Of a stretch of 64,000 bases of DNA, positions 10,970 to 20,311 are shown piece by piece. The DNA lies in contig MU603938.1 in NCBI GenBank assembly GCA_025201845.1, positions 186,001 through 250,000 of the forward strand, written 5' to 3'. The DNA comes from Martensiomyces pterosporus. Taxonomy: Eukaryota > Kickxellomycota > Kickxellomycetes > Kickxellales > Kickxellaceae. A program made the position numbers and the translations under genes. Each line of letters starts with the position of its first letter. The stretch's first letter is position 1. The notes under the pieces are model-generated. The model was given only the letters and a program-made list of their open reading frames with translations. It had not been told where the DNA came from and made no database searches.

Positions 10970-13048
10970 CTGCGGTGTGTGTATCTAGGCGGGAGTATGT
11001 CTGTAGAAGCAAGAGAGGGAGTCCTGTGCGTAGCTGGTAGAGCAGAGCCTAGGAACAGAGCGGAGCCAGCGAAAGTAAACAGGGGGTGTATAAAGGAAAG
11101 CGCGAGAAAGCAATGACGACAAAGGCAAGTTTATGAAAACGATATGTAGAGCGGAAAACCGACAGAAAAAGAAAGGAGCGGGAGAGCGGTGAAGGGCAGC
11201 AGTGTATATACGGCGGAAGATGCCAAACAAGGGAAACTAAAAAGCAAAATGCAATACAGGAAGTGGTGGAGAGCTGTTACATGAAGAAGACAGATAAAAA
11301 TGCGGGTTGGAACTCCGAATGAAGCTAGCAACTGGTAATGGCCAGGAACTTGAGCACCAGTGACCCTCGGGAAGGGCTGTTCTATTTATTCCACGGCTGA
11401 AAGCGAGCAGGCAAAAGAGTCAGTGCTTAGAAAGGCGTGTACCGGGAAATCAGCATGAGAAGCGAGTGTATCTTGCACCCACTCAGCTGCTAGGTGAAAG
11501 GGGTGGGTGGGGGTGCAAGCGGTTCTATCTTTGGAACGGGTAGCAAGATACAAAGGGATTTCCCAGTGCAGGAAAATATGTGCATGCACATCAGGTTCCT
11601 AAGGGCCCATGGAAAGGCACACAGAATAGCACCCGGGCGCCCACATTGTACCGATTTTGACAAGTTTCCCCGTGAGAGTGCAGTGGGTGATTTGTTCAAA
11701 AAAAACGCTTCCAGCGACTTGCGCCTTCTAGTCGCTCGAACTTCTTTGCTCCTGGCTGCATGCCGCCTATGTATTGTGCGCACTCGCTCTGCATGGGGCC
11801 TCAGCACCGCTGCCAATTGTTGCAGGGGGTTCTGGAGAGCGGATGAGGCACGCACATATGCAGCAGACCTACCGTGCACTCCACCAGCACAGCTGCCACC
11901 GCTCCCACCCATGAACAATATAAATTGGGCTGATACATAAATACCACACAAGGCAAACGTAAGAGTGGATTGTGCCCACGAAACTCAAGCGCCACGGTTA
12001 ATAACTACGTTTAAAGCCTCAATCTCCTGTGGTATAAATAGAACAAGTCCAACCAAGCCATCCGTGCTAATGACGTATTGCTCTTGACCAGCTGAGCAGC
12101 GCTGAGAAGCAGTGCCTGGTGCTTCTAGACACACATAGACAGCCTTCCCCACTGCCTCTAGCCGCGGGGTTCCGGCTTCCGCGACGAGCATGCCGCCTTA
12201 CCGAGCCATCTGCGCCAGCAGTGCATCGGAGTCCCTGTGAAATACACAACTTCCACCAGAATGCTGCTGTACAATACGCTTGTCTACATGCCTCTTTGCA
12301 TATTCGGAAACACACACAGAATCCTTCTCCTCTGCCATCTGCTGACAAACAGTGGCATAAAAGAGTACTCCGGTTTACAGGTGTTTCCACCTCCGCTTCC
12401 TCCACATCCGTCTCTATGTGGACTGAGTACGCGTATGTATAGCGTGGAATTCAAAAAGCCATCCGCAGGTGTATTTATAGATGGCGCTTGCATATAGTAG
12501 CACGGATCATTTGATGCACAAATCGTCTAGCCTATTTATAGAGTATACCGGAGTTCTGGTTGTCACCATTTACCTCTCTTGCTGGCGGGGCGTGCGTTTT
12601 GCGGCGCGTCAAACGTTTTTGTTATTATTGACACGCTCACATAAGCTCATGTAATTGCCTGTCCGCCTCTCCAGACGCAAGTGGGCATGGATGCAGAGGC
12701 CCTATTTACCATTCTAGTTATTTATAGAAAGAGAAAGTTATTGGCTTCATTAAAGTACAAAAATAGAATAGAGTGCAGGCTGTGTATGTCCGAGCGCTGA
12801 GTCTTTTGCAAGTCAAAGCGGTGTGCTTTTTGAAAAGCTGACTCAGGGCTTGAAATGAGCGAAAGGAAAGATGCGGCATGGCTGGGAAAGGGTCTAAAGC
12901 AGCATCCTGAGCAAGCACCAGCCAGGCTGGCAAGGAAGAGAGAAGAACAAACGGTGATAGAAAGGCATGCGCAGAAAATACAAGTGAACCTATAGAAGTG
13001 CGATAGGGATGCAGGATACAGCCGCAACTGCAGATGGTGGATGAAGCC
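10970..13048. promoter_or_regulatory. Long non-coding region upstream of homeobox-1
   Basis: About 2.1 kb without a supportable gene; the short reading frames here have no recognisable composition. It contains two MEF2/Rlm1-like AT cores (12532-12541 and 12718-12727), further TATTTATAG-like stretches near 12474, and a TGACTCA at 12839-12845. It is much longer than most intergenic regions in this window, as expected for a regulated developmental gene. Confidence 0.5.
12532..12541. promoter_or_regulatory. MEF2/Rlm1-like site CTATTTATAG
   Basis: Exact match to the MADS-box consensus YTA(A/T)4TAR, and palindrome-like. A second match, TTATTTATAG, lies at 12718-12727. Both are in the long upstream region of homeobox-1. 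In yeasts Rlm1 reads such sites under cell-wall stress. Function here is inferred only. Confidence 0.25.
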
Positions 13049-14326
13049 TCATACGACTCTCGTGCGAAAGCGCCAGACTATAGTGCCATTGCGCTCGACC
13101 CTCTCCATGAAGCGGCATCGCTGGAGTGCAAACCAGTTTCCAATCTGCTTCCGGTTGAGGCCGTAGCTCTCTTGAAGGGACTTGATCTGATTCTGGGTGG
13201 GGTACGGGTTATCCAAGATTGACAACAAAAGGTCCATGAGCGCTTTCCTAGTTTCGGGCGGGAAGTTTTGGCGTCGCGAGCCTGCTGCGCTTGCAAGCGC
13301 AGGCCTTGTTCTGTTAGTAGTAGGGCGTCTTGTCCTGTTCAAGGCAGAGCGCCTTCTGGTTATACCGTGAGAAGTGCTTCTCGCCAGCTGCCGAGCTGGA
13401 GCGGTGGGTGTCGGATTTCCGGTATCCGAAAGCACCAGATTTCTCTCACGGTCGATGGCAAAAACAGATTCAGCCATGCTGGCAGTAAAATACTCGGGCA
13501 TCTGGATTCTGTTTAGCTGGATGATGTTTGGTGGTACCTGCACAACCGAGATGCTTGTACCTGGCGCCGCCTGCTGGAAAGAGGTGTTTGGCACACTGCT
13601 TGAGGAGTTTGCATCTGATGCATTGAGCAATTCAGATAGGCTGTCGAGGCATATGCACGTGGCCGTGTTGATGGAGCCACCGCATACGCGGCATGGGCAT
13701 TCGGGAACCTGGGAGCTCTGGGATGGTGGGCTAGCGCTCTGGCTGCTGCCCAGCTGCGACTCAGCCATCAAGCTTGCAAAATTGATGTTACCAAACTGCA
13801 GCTGCCCATCGTTGGGGTCCCAAGGAACGGGAAGCGGCGTCAATCCCTGAATTGGCGGATAGGTAGGCCGCAGCCTGGCAAGTCCCAGCCTGACAGGCGA
13901 ATATATATTCGCAGGGGTTTCCTGGGTGATGCTGGATCTGTCTATGCGGTTCTCAAAGTCCGACTCGCTGTTTCTAATGTCCACCTCGACAATCGGGGGG
14001 ACGTCCTGGCTCAGCAGGCTTAGCAGGCTGCTCTGGGTCAAAGCAAAATCAATGTCGGCACCAGCCGGGCTATTGAAGGGCTGCTGGCCTGTGTCCCAAT
14101 CGGCAGCGTGCATGCTACTGGCAATAAACGCAATATGGCCTTGGAGGCCAGACAGTAAAGGGCTAAGTTGTGAGTAGCTAGTTGTCAGCTGCTGCTGCGG
14201 CAAGCTAGAGAGAGGGTAGGCAGGTTCGGTGTTTGGCTGGCTGCTCGCGGGTTGCGCATTTACAGAGCCACGACGGTTGTCAGCGAGATTCCGAGGGCGA
14301 TGGCCTGTTTGGTTCTCAGCCACCAT
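13049..14326 (-). CDS. Divergent TALE-class homeodomain protein (homeobox-2)
   Basis: Single exon, 425 residues, with the homeodomain at the extreme C-terminus (about 351-406). The TALE loop is canonical (DNPYPTQNQ). The recognition helix reads IGNWFALQRCR: the position of invariant Asn51 is Leu401 and Arg54 is Cys, so normal base contacts are lost while the fold residues Trp48 and Phe49 remain. A short Cys cluster (C210, C212, C215, C224, C226) in the middle may bind metal. The rest is Ser/Gln/Pro-rich. Either a dominant-negative or partner-dependent homeodomain, or one with altered specificity. Tandem with homeobox-1, same strand. Confidence 0.82.
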   Translation of the reverse strand: MVAENQTGHRPRNLADNRRGSVNAQPASSQPNTEPAYPLSSLPQQQLTTSYSQLSPLLSGLQGHIAFIASSMHAADWDTGQQPFNSPAGADIDFALTQSSLLSLLSQDVPPIVEVDIRNSESDFENRIDRSSITQETPANIYSPVRLGLARLRPTYPPIQGLTPLPVPWDPNDGQLQFGNINFASLMAESQLGSSQSASPPSQSSQVPECPCRVCGGSINTATCICLDSLSELLNASDANSSSSVPNTSFQQAAPGTSISVVQVPPNIIQLNRIQMPEYFTASMAESVFAIDRERNLVLSDTGNPTPTAPARQLARSTSHGITRRRSALNRTRRPTTNRTRPALASAAGSRRQNFPPETRKALMDLLLSILDNPYPTQNQIKSLQESYGLNRKQIGNWFALQRCRFMERVERNGTIVWRFRTRVV

Positions 14327-16428
14327 TGGGAAGAGGCTTCAGAAGAGCGTGAATGATGATGACGGCAGTTTGGCGAGCGATAGGCTTCAATGAAGGGCTG
14401 AGTAGAGGCGGAAACCCTGTTTTATGGTGCTTCTGGGAAAAATAGGGGAATAGGAATATCAACAATGTCAACAATAAATAATAGGAGAGGCATCTGAAGA
14501 TATGGAGTAACGGTGAACCTTTCGGGGCTACGCAGGGCAGAGCAGGCGGTCTTCAATTTATAGTAGTCTGCTTGCACATGTGCTCCACACTGTGGCTATG
14601 CAGCAATCTCCCCCCGATAAGCGCGGAACTCGCGCCCTTGCTGCCCCCTCCCTCTCCCACGGACAGCCGGCACACACGTTGCGCACACTCCTCCATTACA
14701 ACACAGTTTCGATGTACTTTGTGCATTCGCCTGCCATTAAAGCGCCCAAACACGCTTGTTTTGTGCGCATTTGCTCCCTTGCTCAGCACATAGCCACAAA
14801 GAGCAATTCCGGCCTTGTCTGGGGTGAAAATGTTCAGCTGTCTGCATGTGTACGGAGAGATGGGCTGCCATGAGGCGTGTTCCTTAGCGGCGTTCCTAGC
14901 CTGTTGATCAGGTGGGCAGCGTTGGGAAGAAAAAGAAGGCAAGTGATATCTGCAGCTCTCCAGATGCCTGATTCACCTGCCATACTGTTCATCCTGACAA
15001 CCATGCCTCCTTTTGGCCCCTCCTGCCCGCCGTGCCCGCCTGTTTCCATACTTGCTGGCTAGATGAAATAAAACAAAGCAGATGAGAAAGTATCCATGAC
15101 ACGAGAGGCATGACCCATGCCTGGATGGCAATGACAAAAAAAAACGCAAGCTGTAGGAATCACTCTGTTGGAGAGCATCTTATCTGGCTGGCTGCCCTCT
15201 GTTTGCGCATCTGCCGAACGAGCAGCAGGCATCCTCAGTTCTATCATCCGCCTGGCGCTGTTCATGATGAAATGTGCAAAAACATACTCTGATACCACCA
15301 AGGGTCATTTGCCAACTCTCTTTTCTAGTTTTGTGCCTGAGCGTATGCCACAGCAGGGGGCCATATGAGCTCTTGGCGCCCTGTACCCCTCATGGGAAGC
15401 CAACCCAGGCCGAGACATGTCATGCTTATCGATTTTTCTTCACAGAGCAGTCGGCTAACAAGAGGCGCAAACAATTGGCTTTGCTTTCTTTGAGCCTTTC
15501 CTTGCTATCCGCAGCATCAGAGATATATCACGATAGGAGGAAACAGCACCCCGAAGTCGCAACGCCCCTTCATTGCCTAATTTGCATATATATGCACGTT
15601 TACGTTGCCCTTTGCTTAAGAGCTGCGCTTGCTGTCAAAACGCGAGCTTCAAGTGCTTCGGGTAGTTTGGAGAAATCAGCCATCATTCTCCGTTTTTCCA
15701 TTTGCATGCTCCGCTCTTCCAGCCTCCAATAAGGAAAATTCGCGCGACGGGCCGTGGGCAGAATAAAGAGCCATGTTATACATGCAGGATACAGCTATTG
15801 TGTGCTGTCTTGGTTAATCGATCGGGGCGGTTTTTACAACACAACAAGAATGCCTGCACACATGGGGGTCACCACGGTATCCTATTTGCAAGATTGGCGG
15901 ATGTGGCGAATACGCATGGATGTACGTATCGATCTCGGTCTTTACCGCAGGTGTGCGAGCACTCGAAGCGCACAGCCCCCATGTTGTCAAATTTTTAGCA
16001 GCCATCATACAGCTTTCTATAAAAAGCAGTGGGTGTACCAGCTTTGAAATTGCAAGTGGCTAAAGATAAACGCATGATCTCCATGTGCGTCAAGTGAATG
16101 GCATGTGGAGAGGCAGCTGCTGCTACCCTCCACGGTAGCAGACATCCTATGCATTGTATCAAAACGCATCTACATTTACAAACTTGCAATGGGCTTATAC
16201 GTGAAATCATGGTATGTGTGCTTGTTAACAAATGCCCGCGCTTTCACGAGCTGTTATTAAGACGTGCCCTGTGGTACAGGAAACAAAACACTGAATGTAA
16301 TCGCGATCAGATGATGCATATGTTATCTCTAAAGAGACCCATCTTTGAAATAGCATGGCGTCATATATATTTGCAGTGCCAGTCGATTCGGGCATGCCAA
16401 CAGAGTGTGTGAAAGTGCGTGGTAGTCT
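14327..16428. promoter_or_regulatory. Long non-coding region upstream of homeobox-2
   Basis: About 2.1 kb between the start of homeobox-2 and the 3' end of the HAPSTR1-like gene. Short reading frames here match nothing I recognise. No tRNA, repeat family or mobile element is visible. Probably the homeobox-2 regulatory region plus a 3' UTR. Confidence 0.45.
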
Positions 16429-17784
16429 CTAAGACATTTCAATATCTTCTTTGCGCTGCCGCCGTTTTGGGGGCTCAACATCCATAGAGTCGAAGGACTC
16501 AAGCAAGCGCTTTGCCCGCGGGGTTGGCTGGAGGTATCCGGGTGCCTTTTCTTGCAAACCCGTGCTGCTGCTGCCGTCGATTCCTGTGTTTGCCTGTCCT
16601 GCACATGTCTCTGTTTCAGATGCATCGGCCGGATGGTCAGATAGGGTTTCGGATTGCTTTTCAGAGCTGGATGGGCCAGGAGTGGCCTAAGTAAAAGACA
16701 TACATAAGGACGCGAAAGTGAGCAGAACGGCAAGTTGAATATCGATACCGTAAACCATGTATAGGTACCCCCAGTGCTGGTACTTGTGATCTGAAACATG
16801 GCCACAAGAAGCACGATAGTGAGTGTGATGGTGTCAATCACTCTGTGGCGCACCAACCAGTGCAAATGGCACTAATTGCCGCAGAACGCCACATGTGCTT
16901 ATGTATATATGCATTTCAAAGACCAAGGGGAGATTCAGGTGCCGTGAAAATAACAAAAGCAAAAAGATTGGTGATATGAGGGGGTGGCATCGACTTACAT
17001 TATCTGGAAGCGTGAACTGTAATGTGCGAGCTGTTGGCGTTTGAACAGGTGGAGTGGATGCACCACTGGGGCCTTCAACCAAACCTACACACACAGAGAG
17101 ACGAAAGGGAGTGAGGGCATTCATAATAGTGTCAGCACAGCATGAAAACGGCCTTTTTCGGGGCTAGATGTCGAGGGCATTCACTGAGATGGTGCATTGA
17201 GCTCCGTATTTGATTGCGGTCAATAATTAACTATACTACTATATAAACGAGTGAATGTGCAATAAATAGGGGAGGGAGGTGGATGAACAGCTGAAGAGAG
17301 TGTTGTAGACAGTAGCTGCCAGTGCGGAGTTCTGGCCCTCCATTGTCGATTATCGAAAGGGGAAATAAGTACCTTGAGCACCACTACCCTGGTTGGGATG
17401 TCCACTGAGAGAAGACGGGCGACCGGCATTGGTGGCGAAGTGCATAGCCTTTGGCGCAATGCGCTTCAGCCGAGCAAACTCGATCAGCTGCTGAGCCGTC
17501 AATTGTTGCTGCCCCTCGGAGCTGCTGCTGAGCGCATGCTCTCCTTGTGCAGCGACAATAAACTCCCATATGTCGTTGTAGCACTGCTCGTACCCAGCCC
17601 TATACGCAGTTTGCCCAATTTCACTGGCCTCTTTGTACAGCTGCGTCACGTTGGCCGCAGTGGCCCGGAACAGCGTTGCAAGCTCCTTGTCATATGTCGG
17701 CTTGCTCTCGCCACCTTGTGTTGTGTATGCATTCGGCGATGAGGGCGTCGAGTAAGAATGCCCGTTTATTGCAGAGTCATACAT
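16429..17784 (-). CDS. HAPSTR1/DUF4588-like stress-response protein
   Basis: Three exons: 17784..17373, 17084..16999 and 16686..16429 (introns GTACTT...TAG and GTAAGT...TAG), 251 residues. The N-terminal block LATLFRATAANVTQLYKEAS, followed by a tyrosine-rich helix and NDIWEFIVAAQ, matches the helix of human HAPSTR1/C16orf72 (FQNAATAVTNLYKES...DVLAWV), the HUWE1-associated stress adaptor. The C-terminus ends in a basic-acidic tail (PPKRRQRKEDIEMS) that resembles the KRxR tail of HAPSTR1, a nuclear-localisation candidate. An ATG at 17904 in the same frame would add a Tyr-rich leader encoded by a TAT repeat; I prefer 17784. It is head-to-head with BLOC1S2. The family call is by motif, the role by homology. 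Confidence 0.72.
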
Positions 17785-18202
17785 TGTATGTGCTTCTATG
17801 TCAGGCAGCGAGAGGCAGTGCTCTTCTTGGCCATAAGGCAGGCAATAATAATAATAATATATCGAATAGTACAGCTGGAGAGAAAGATTGAGGGGAAATA
17901 GCAAACGAGCGGTCTAAATTGAAGCGGCTGGAAAGAAGGAAAAAGCCGAAGCGAGAGCGGGGTGTGGCCAGCAAGAGAGAGAAAAGTGCAATTTTCACTG
18001 ATCAGGCCAGATTTATCAGGCCAGTTTGTGCCCTACCCCATACCAGGAAGTGACTCGGGTGCTGGCCAGAAATACAAGGAAGCGTGCGGGCTTAGAGATG
18101 GCAAGCCCTGGAACATCGCAGGCTTCTCATCCTTGTTGTACTTTTGGTGCTCTTACCAGTAGCATTGCTCCAACTGCCAACCACCATTTTCCTTCTATTG
18201 CA
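17785..18202. promoter_or_regulatory. Shared promoter of HAPSTR1-like and BLOC1S2 genes
   Basis: 418 bp between divergent starts. It includes a TAT/ATA triplet repeat near 17847-17861. No gene seen. Confidence 0.45.
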
Positions 18203-18628
18203 ATGGCAAGCTATGTTTACAGTGGGGCTGACAAAAGCAAAGAGAGCGGCTCTGGTGGAAAAGCAAGCGCCCCACGCACAGAAGTAGCATCAAACAGCAC
18301 GCAGAGCAAGATAGAGGCGGCATCACAAAAAGCATTCAACAGCACAGCACTATACCTACAGGCAGAGCTGGAGGCGACCGGAAGCGACCTCCATCTCCTG
18401 GAAAAGCTTAACGACGCATCAATCGCCAAGTACGAGGGGGTTTCGCGTCAGGCACAGGACATGCTGGTCCATGCGTCCAAAACAAAGCAGATTTACAAGG
18501 AGATGGAGGCCCAAATGGCCGAAATAGATGGCCTGGTGCAGTCAATCGATGATCTGGAGCAGATGGCGCTTGAGTTGGATGGCTACTCGCTGCAGCTCGA
18601 AGCCAAGTTTCAGGCCTTGCTAAAGTAG
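18203..18628 (+). CDS. BLOC-1 subunit 2 (BLOC1S2) homologue
   Basis: Small coiled-coil subunit of BLOC-1 (and of BORC in animals), acting in endosome/lysosome trafficking. Single exon, 141 residues. The C-terminal 100 residues align with human BLOC1S2: ALYLQAELEATGSDLHLLEK corresponds to YLTGELTATSEDYKLLEN, and the end LELDGYSLQLEAKFQALLK to YKLDAYSKKLEAKYKKL. The first 40 residues are Ser/Gly/Lys-rich and unconserved. Budding yeast BLOC-1 subunits are far more diverged. Confidence 0.85.
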   Translation: MASYVYSGADKSKESGSGGKASAPRTEVASNSTQSKIEAASQKAFNSTALYLQAELEATGSDLHLLEKLNDASIAKYEGVSRQAQDMLVHASKTKQIYKEMEAQMAEIDGLVQSIDDLEQMALELDGYSLQLEAKFQALLK

Positions 18629-18729
18629 TCCATAACTCCGCAGCCATAAGCAGCACGCCATGTCCCTTCTTAACAAGCATCTGGTTTTCATTTTGTGCAA
18701 ATATATACGGTCAACGAATACTTGTGCAT

Positions 18730-19199
18730 ATGGATGACATTAAGATCAAGCCGGTAAGCTGGACCCTCTGCTGGCAATAGGCGCACATGTGCACTTGTGC
18801 GGATGGTTCGTGGGCTGACGGTTCAGCACTGCTTCTAATGTCGTGATGGGCTGTTTACATAGGAGGCTGTCGAAGCCATATTCAAGACAGCCTGGAAGAA
18901 GCCAAATACAGCTAGTAGGTATATCGGCGCTCGCTTGCCGTAGATGAGGCAGCCTGTATGTGAATGATGCATTCTTAGAAATGGCTGACACTAACAAGCA
19001 TACCACCTCTACATGGGATATATATAACCACTATGTAGTCAAGAGCGATGCACTGGAGCTATCATCCAAGTTTTTGACGCTGTTCACTAAAGAAGCAATC
19101 GCCCGAGCCAAGGCAAAGCGCAAGGAGACTGGCTCGACAGGCTCAGTGGACGAGTCGGACTTGGAGAAGATACTAGCACAACTAATGCTCGATTTTTAG
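18730..19199 (+). CDS. CENP-X / MHF2 histone-fold protein
   Basis: Histone-fold partner of CENP-S; the dimer acts at kinetochores and with FANCM-type helicases in fork repair. Exons 18730..18753, 18863..18914 and 18979..19199 (introns GTAAGC...TAG and GTAGGT...TAG) encode 98 residues. The last exon carries VKSDALELSSKFLTLFTKEA and ends LEKILAQLMLDF, which matches the human CENP-X terminus LEKVLPQLLLDF. The second-exon donor was chosen because it is the only GTA donor nearby that keeps frame. Its stop lies 6 bp from the stop of MoaC on the other strand. Confidence 0.87.
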
Positions 19200-19205
19200 C
19201 CACGC

Positions 19206-19787
19206 CTAATCGCTCTTCCAATGGCCGCTCTTGCCGCCAGACTTTTCGACAACACGCACGCCATCAATTCTCATGCCTTTCGTCACAGCCTTGCACATAT
19301 CAAAGATGGTCAAAGCAGCGACAGACACGGCTGAAAGCGCCTCCATTTCGACTCCAGTCTCGCCCTTACATTTAACCAAAGATTCAATTTCCACTGCGCG
19401 GTCCAGCGGCTCCACCAGACCATGGTCGATCAGCTTGAATTCGACAGAGACTTTTGTGATGTTGATCGGGTGGCATAGGGGAATCGCCTGCCAGCAAGTT
19501 TTGGCGCCCTGGATGCCTGCAATTTGAGCAACTGTCAGCACATTGCCCTTCTTTATCTTGTCCTGCTTGATAAGATTGAATGTCTCTTGGTTCATGAGAA
19601 CGCGTCCGCGAGCGATGGCCGTGCGAAGCGTCGCTGGTTTCTCGCTGACATCTACCATGTGCGCCTCGCCAGATTCATCCACGTGGGTCAATTTATGCAT
19701 CGACGGTCTAAGTGCCGAAAACTGGCGACGCACCTGTGTGCGGTGCGCTGCGGCAAGCTTGTGTGAGATCGACTGCGTTGTATACAT
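19206..19787 (-). CDS. Cyclic pyranopterin monophosphate synthase MoaC (MOCS1B-type)
   Basis: Second step of molybdenum-cofactor synthesis, converting the MoaA product to cPMP in mitochondria. 193 residues from ATG 19787, beginning with an Arg/Ser-rich presequence (HRTQVRRQFSALRP) and then the MoaC core: THVDESGEAHMVDVSEK, IPLCHPINITKV, CKGETGVEMEALSAVSVAALTIFDMCKAV and VVEKSGGKSG. The reading frame is open further upstream but without a presequence-like start. Lies downstream of MoaA on the same strand with a tRNA gene between. Implies molybdoenzymes such as nitrate reductase or sulfite oxidase elsewhere. Confidence 0.95.
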   Translation of the reverse strand: MYTTQSISHKLAAAHRTQVRRQFSALRPSMHKLTHVDESGEAHMVDVSEKPATLRTAIARGRVLMNQETFNLIKQDKIKKGNVLTVAQIAGIQGAKTCWQAIPLCHPINITKVSVEFKLIDHGLVEPLDRAVEIESLVKCKGETGVEMEALSAVSVAALTIFDMCKAVTKGMRIDGVRVVEKSGGKSGHWKSD

Positions 19788-20033
19788 GAATACAAAGCTG
19801 TGCTCAGAAAAAGGGATATGAATGTGCAGGTGCGCGTCCTCACCAAAAGAGCACGAGCAGCTGAAGACAGCGCAGCGCGCTATGCCCCAGTTATGGCAGC
19901 CAAAAATGAGGTCTGCCAGAAAGCAAAGCAGCACGCAGCAGCCGCTGCTGCCGACAGAACAAAAACGCCAAATGGCTCTGCGAGAACACTGGCGGCCCAT
20001 GCAGCACAAAATAGCGAAAGCGCCAAAAGAATG

Positions 20034-20115
20034 CGTCAGCGACAGGATTTGAACCTGTGCGGTCAGAGACCAAGTGATTTCTAGTCACTCCCCTTAACCA
20101 CTCGGGCACACTGAC
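20034..20115 (-). tRNA. tRNA-Ser(AGA)
   Basis: 82-nt cloverleaf with no intron. Acceptor GTCAGTG pairs with CGCTGAC (one G-U); anticodon loop CTAGAAA gives anticodon AGA; a long class II variable arm and the B box GGTTCAAATCC follow. Discriminator G as in Ser tRNAs. A T4 Pol III terminator lies just downstream at 20028-20025. Identical in sequence to 49036-49117. Confidence 0.97.
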
Positions 20116-20311
20116 GATTTGAACTGAAACACGAGCCAATCAGCTCCTCTGGCTCGAGAGAGTTAACATGCCATCAGATAGCTTAACAACAGTCAAAATT
20201 CGATCTTGCCAGACTTCGGCTACTGCTCCAGCACTAGTGCGTTCCAGGCGTATGCTATAGGTATGCGTGTTCAAGCATCTGCTATCTCACTAAACAGTAG
20301 ACACGAAAGCG

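Noticed and set aside
11490..12405. Minus-strand frames of 110-153 codons between the homeobox genes
   Set aside because: No domain, biased random composition, no initiation context or splice structure that builds a larger protein.
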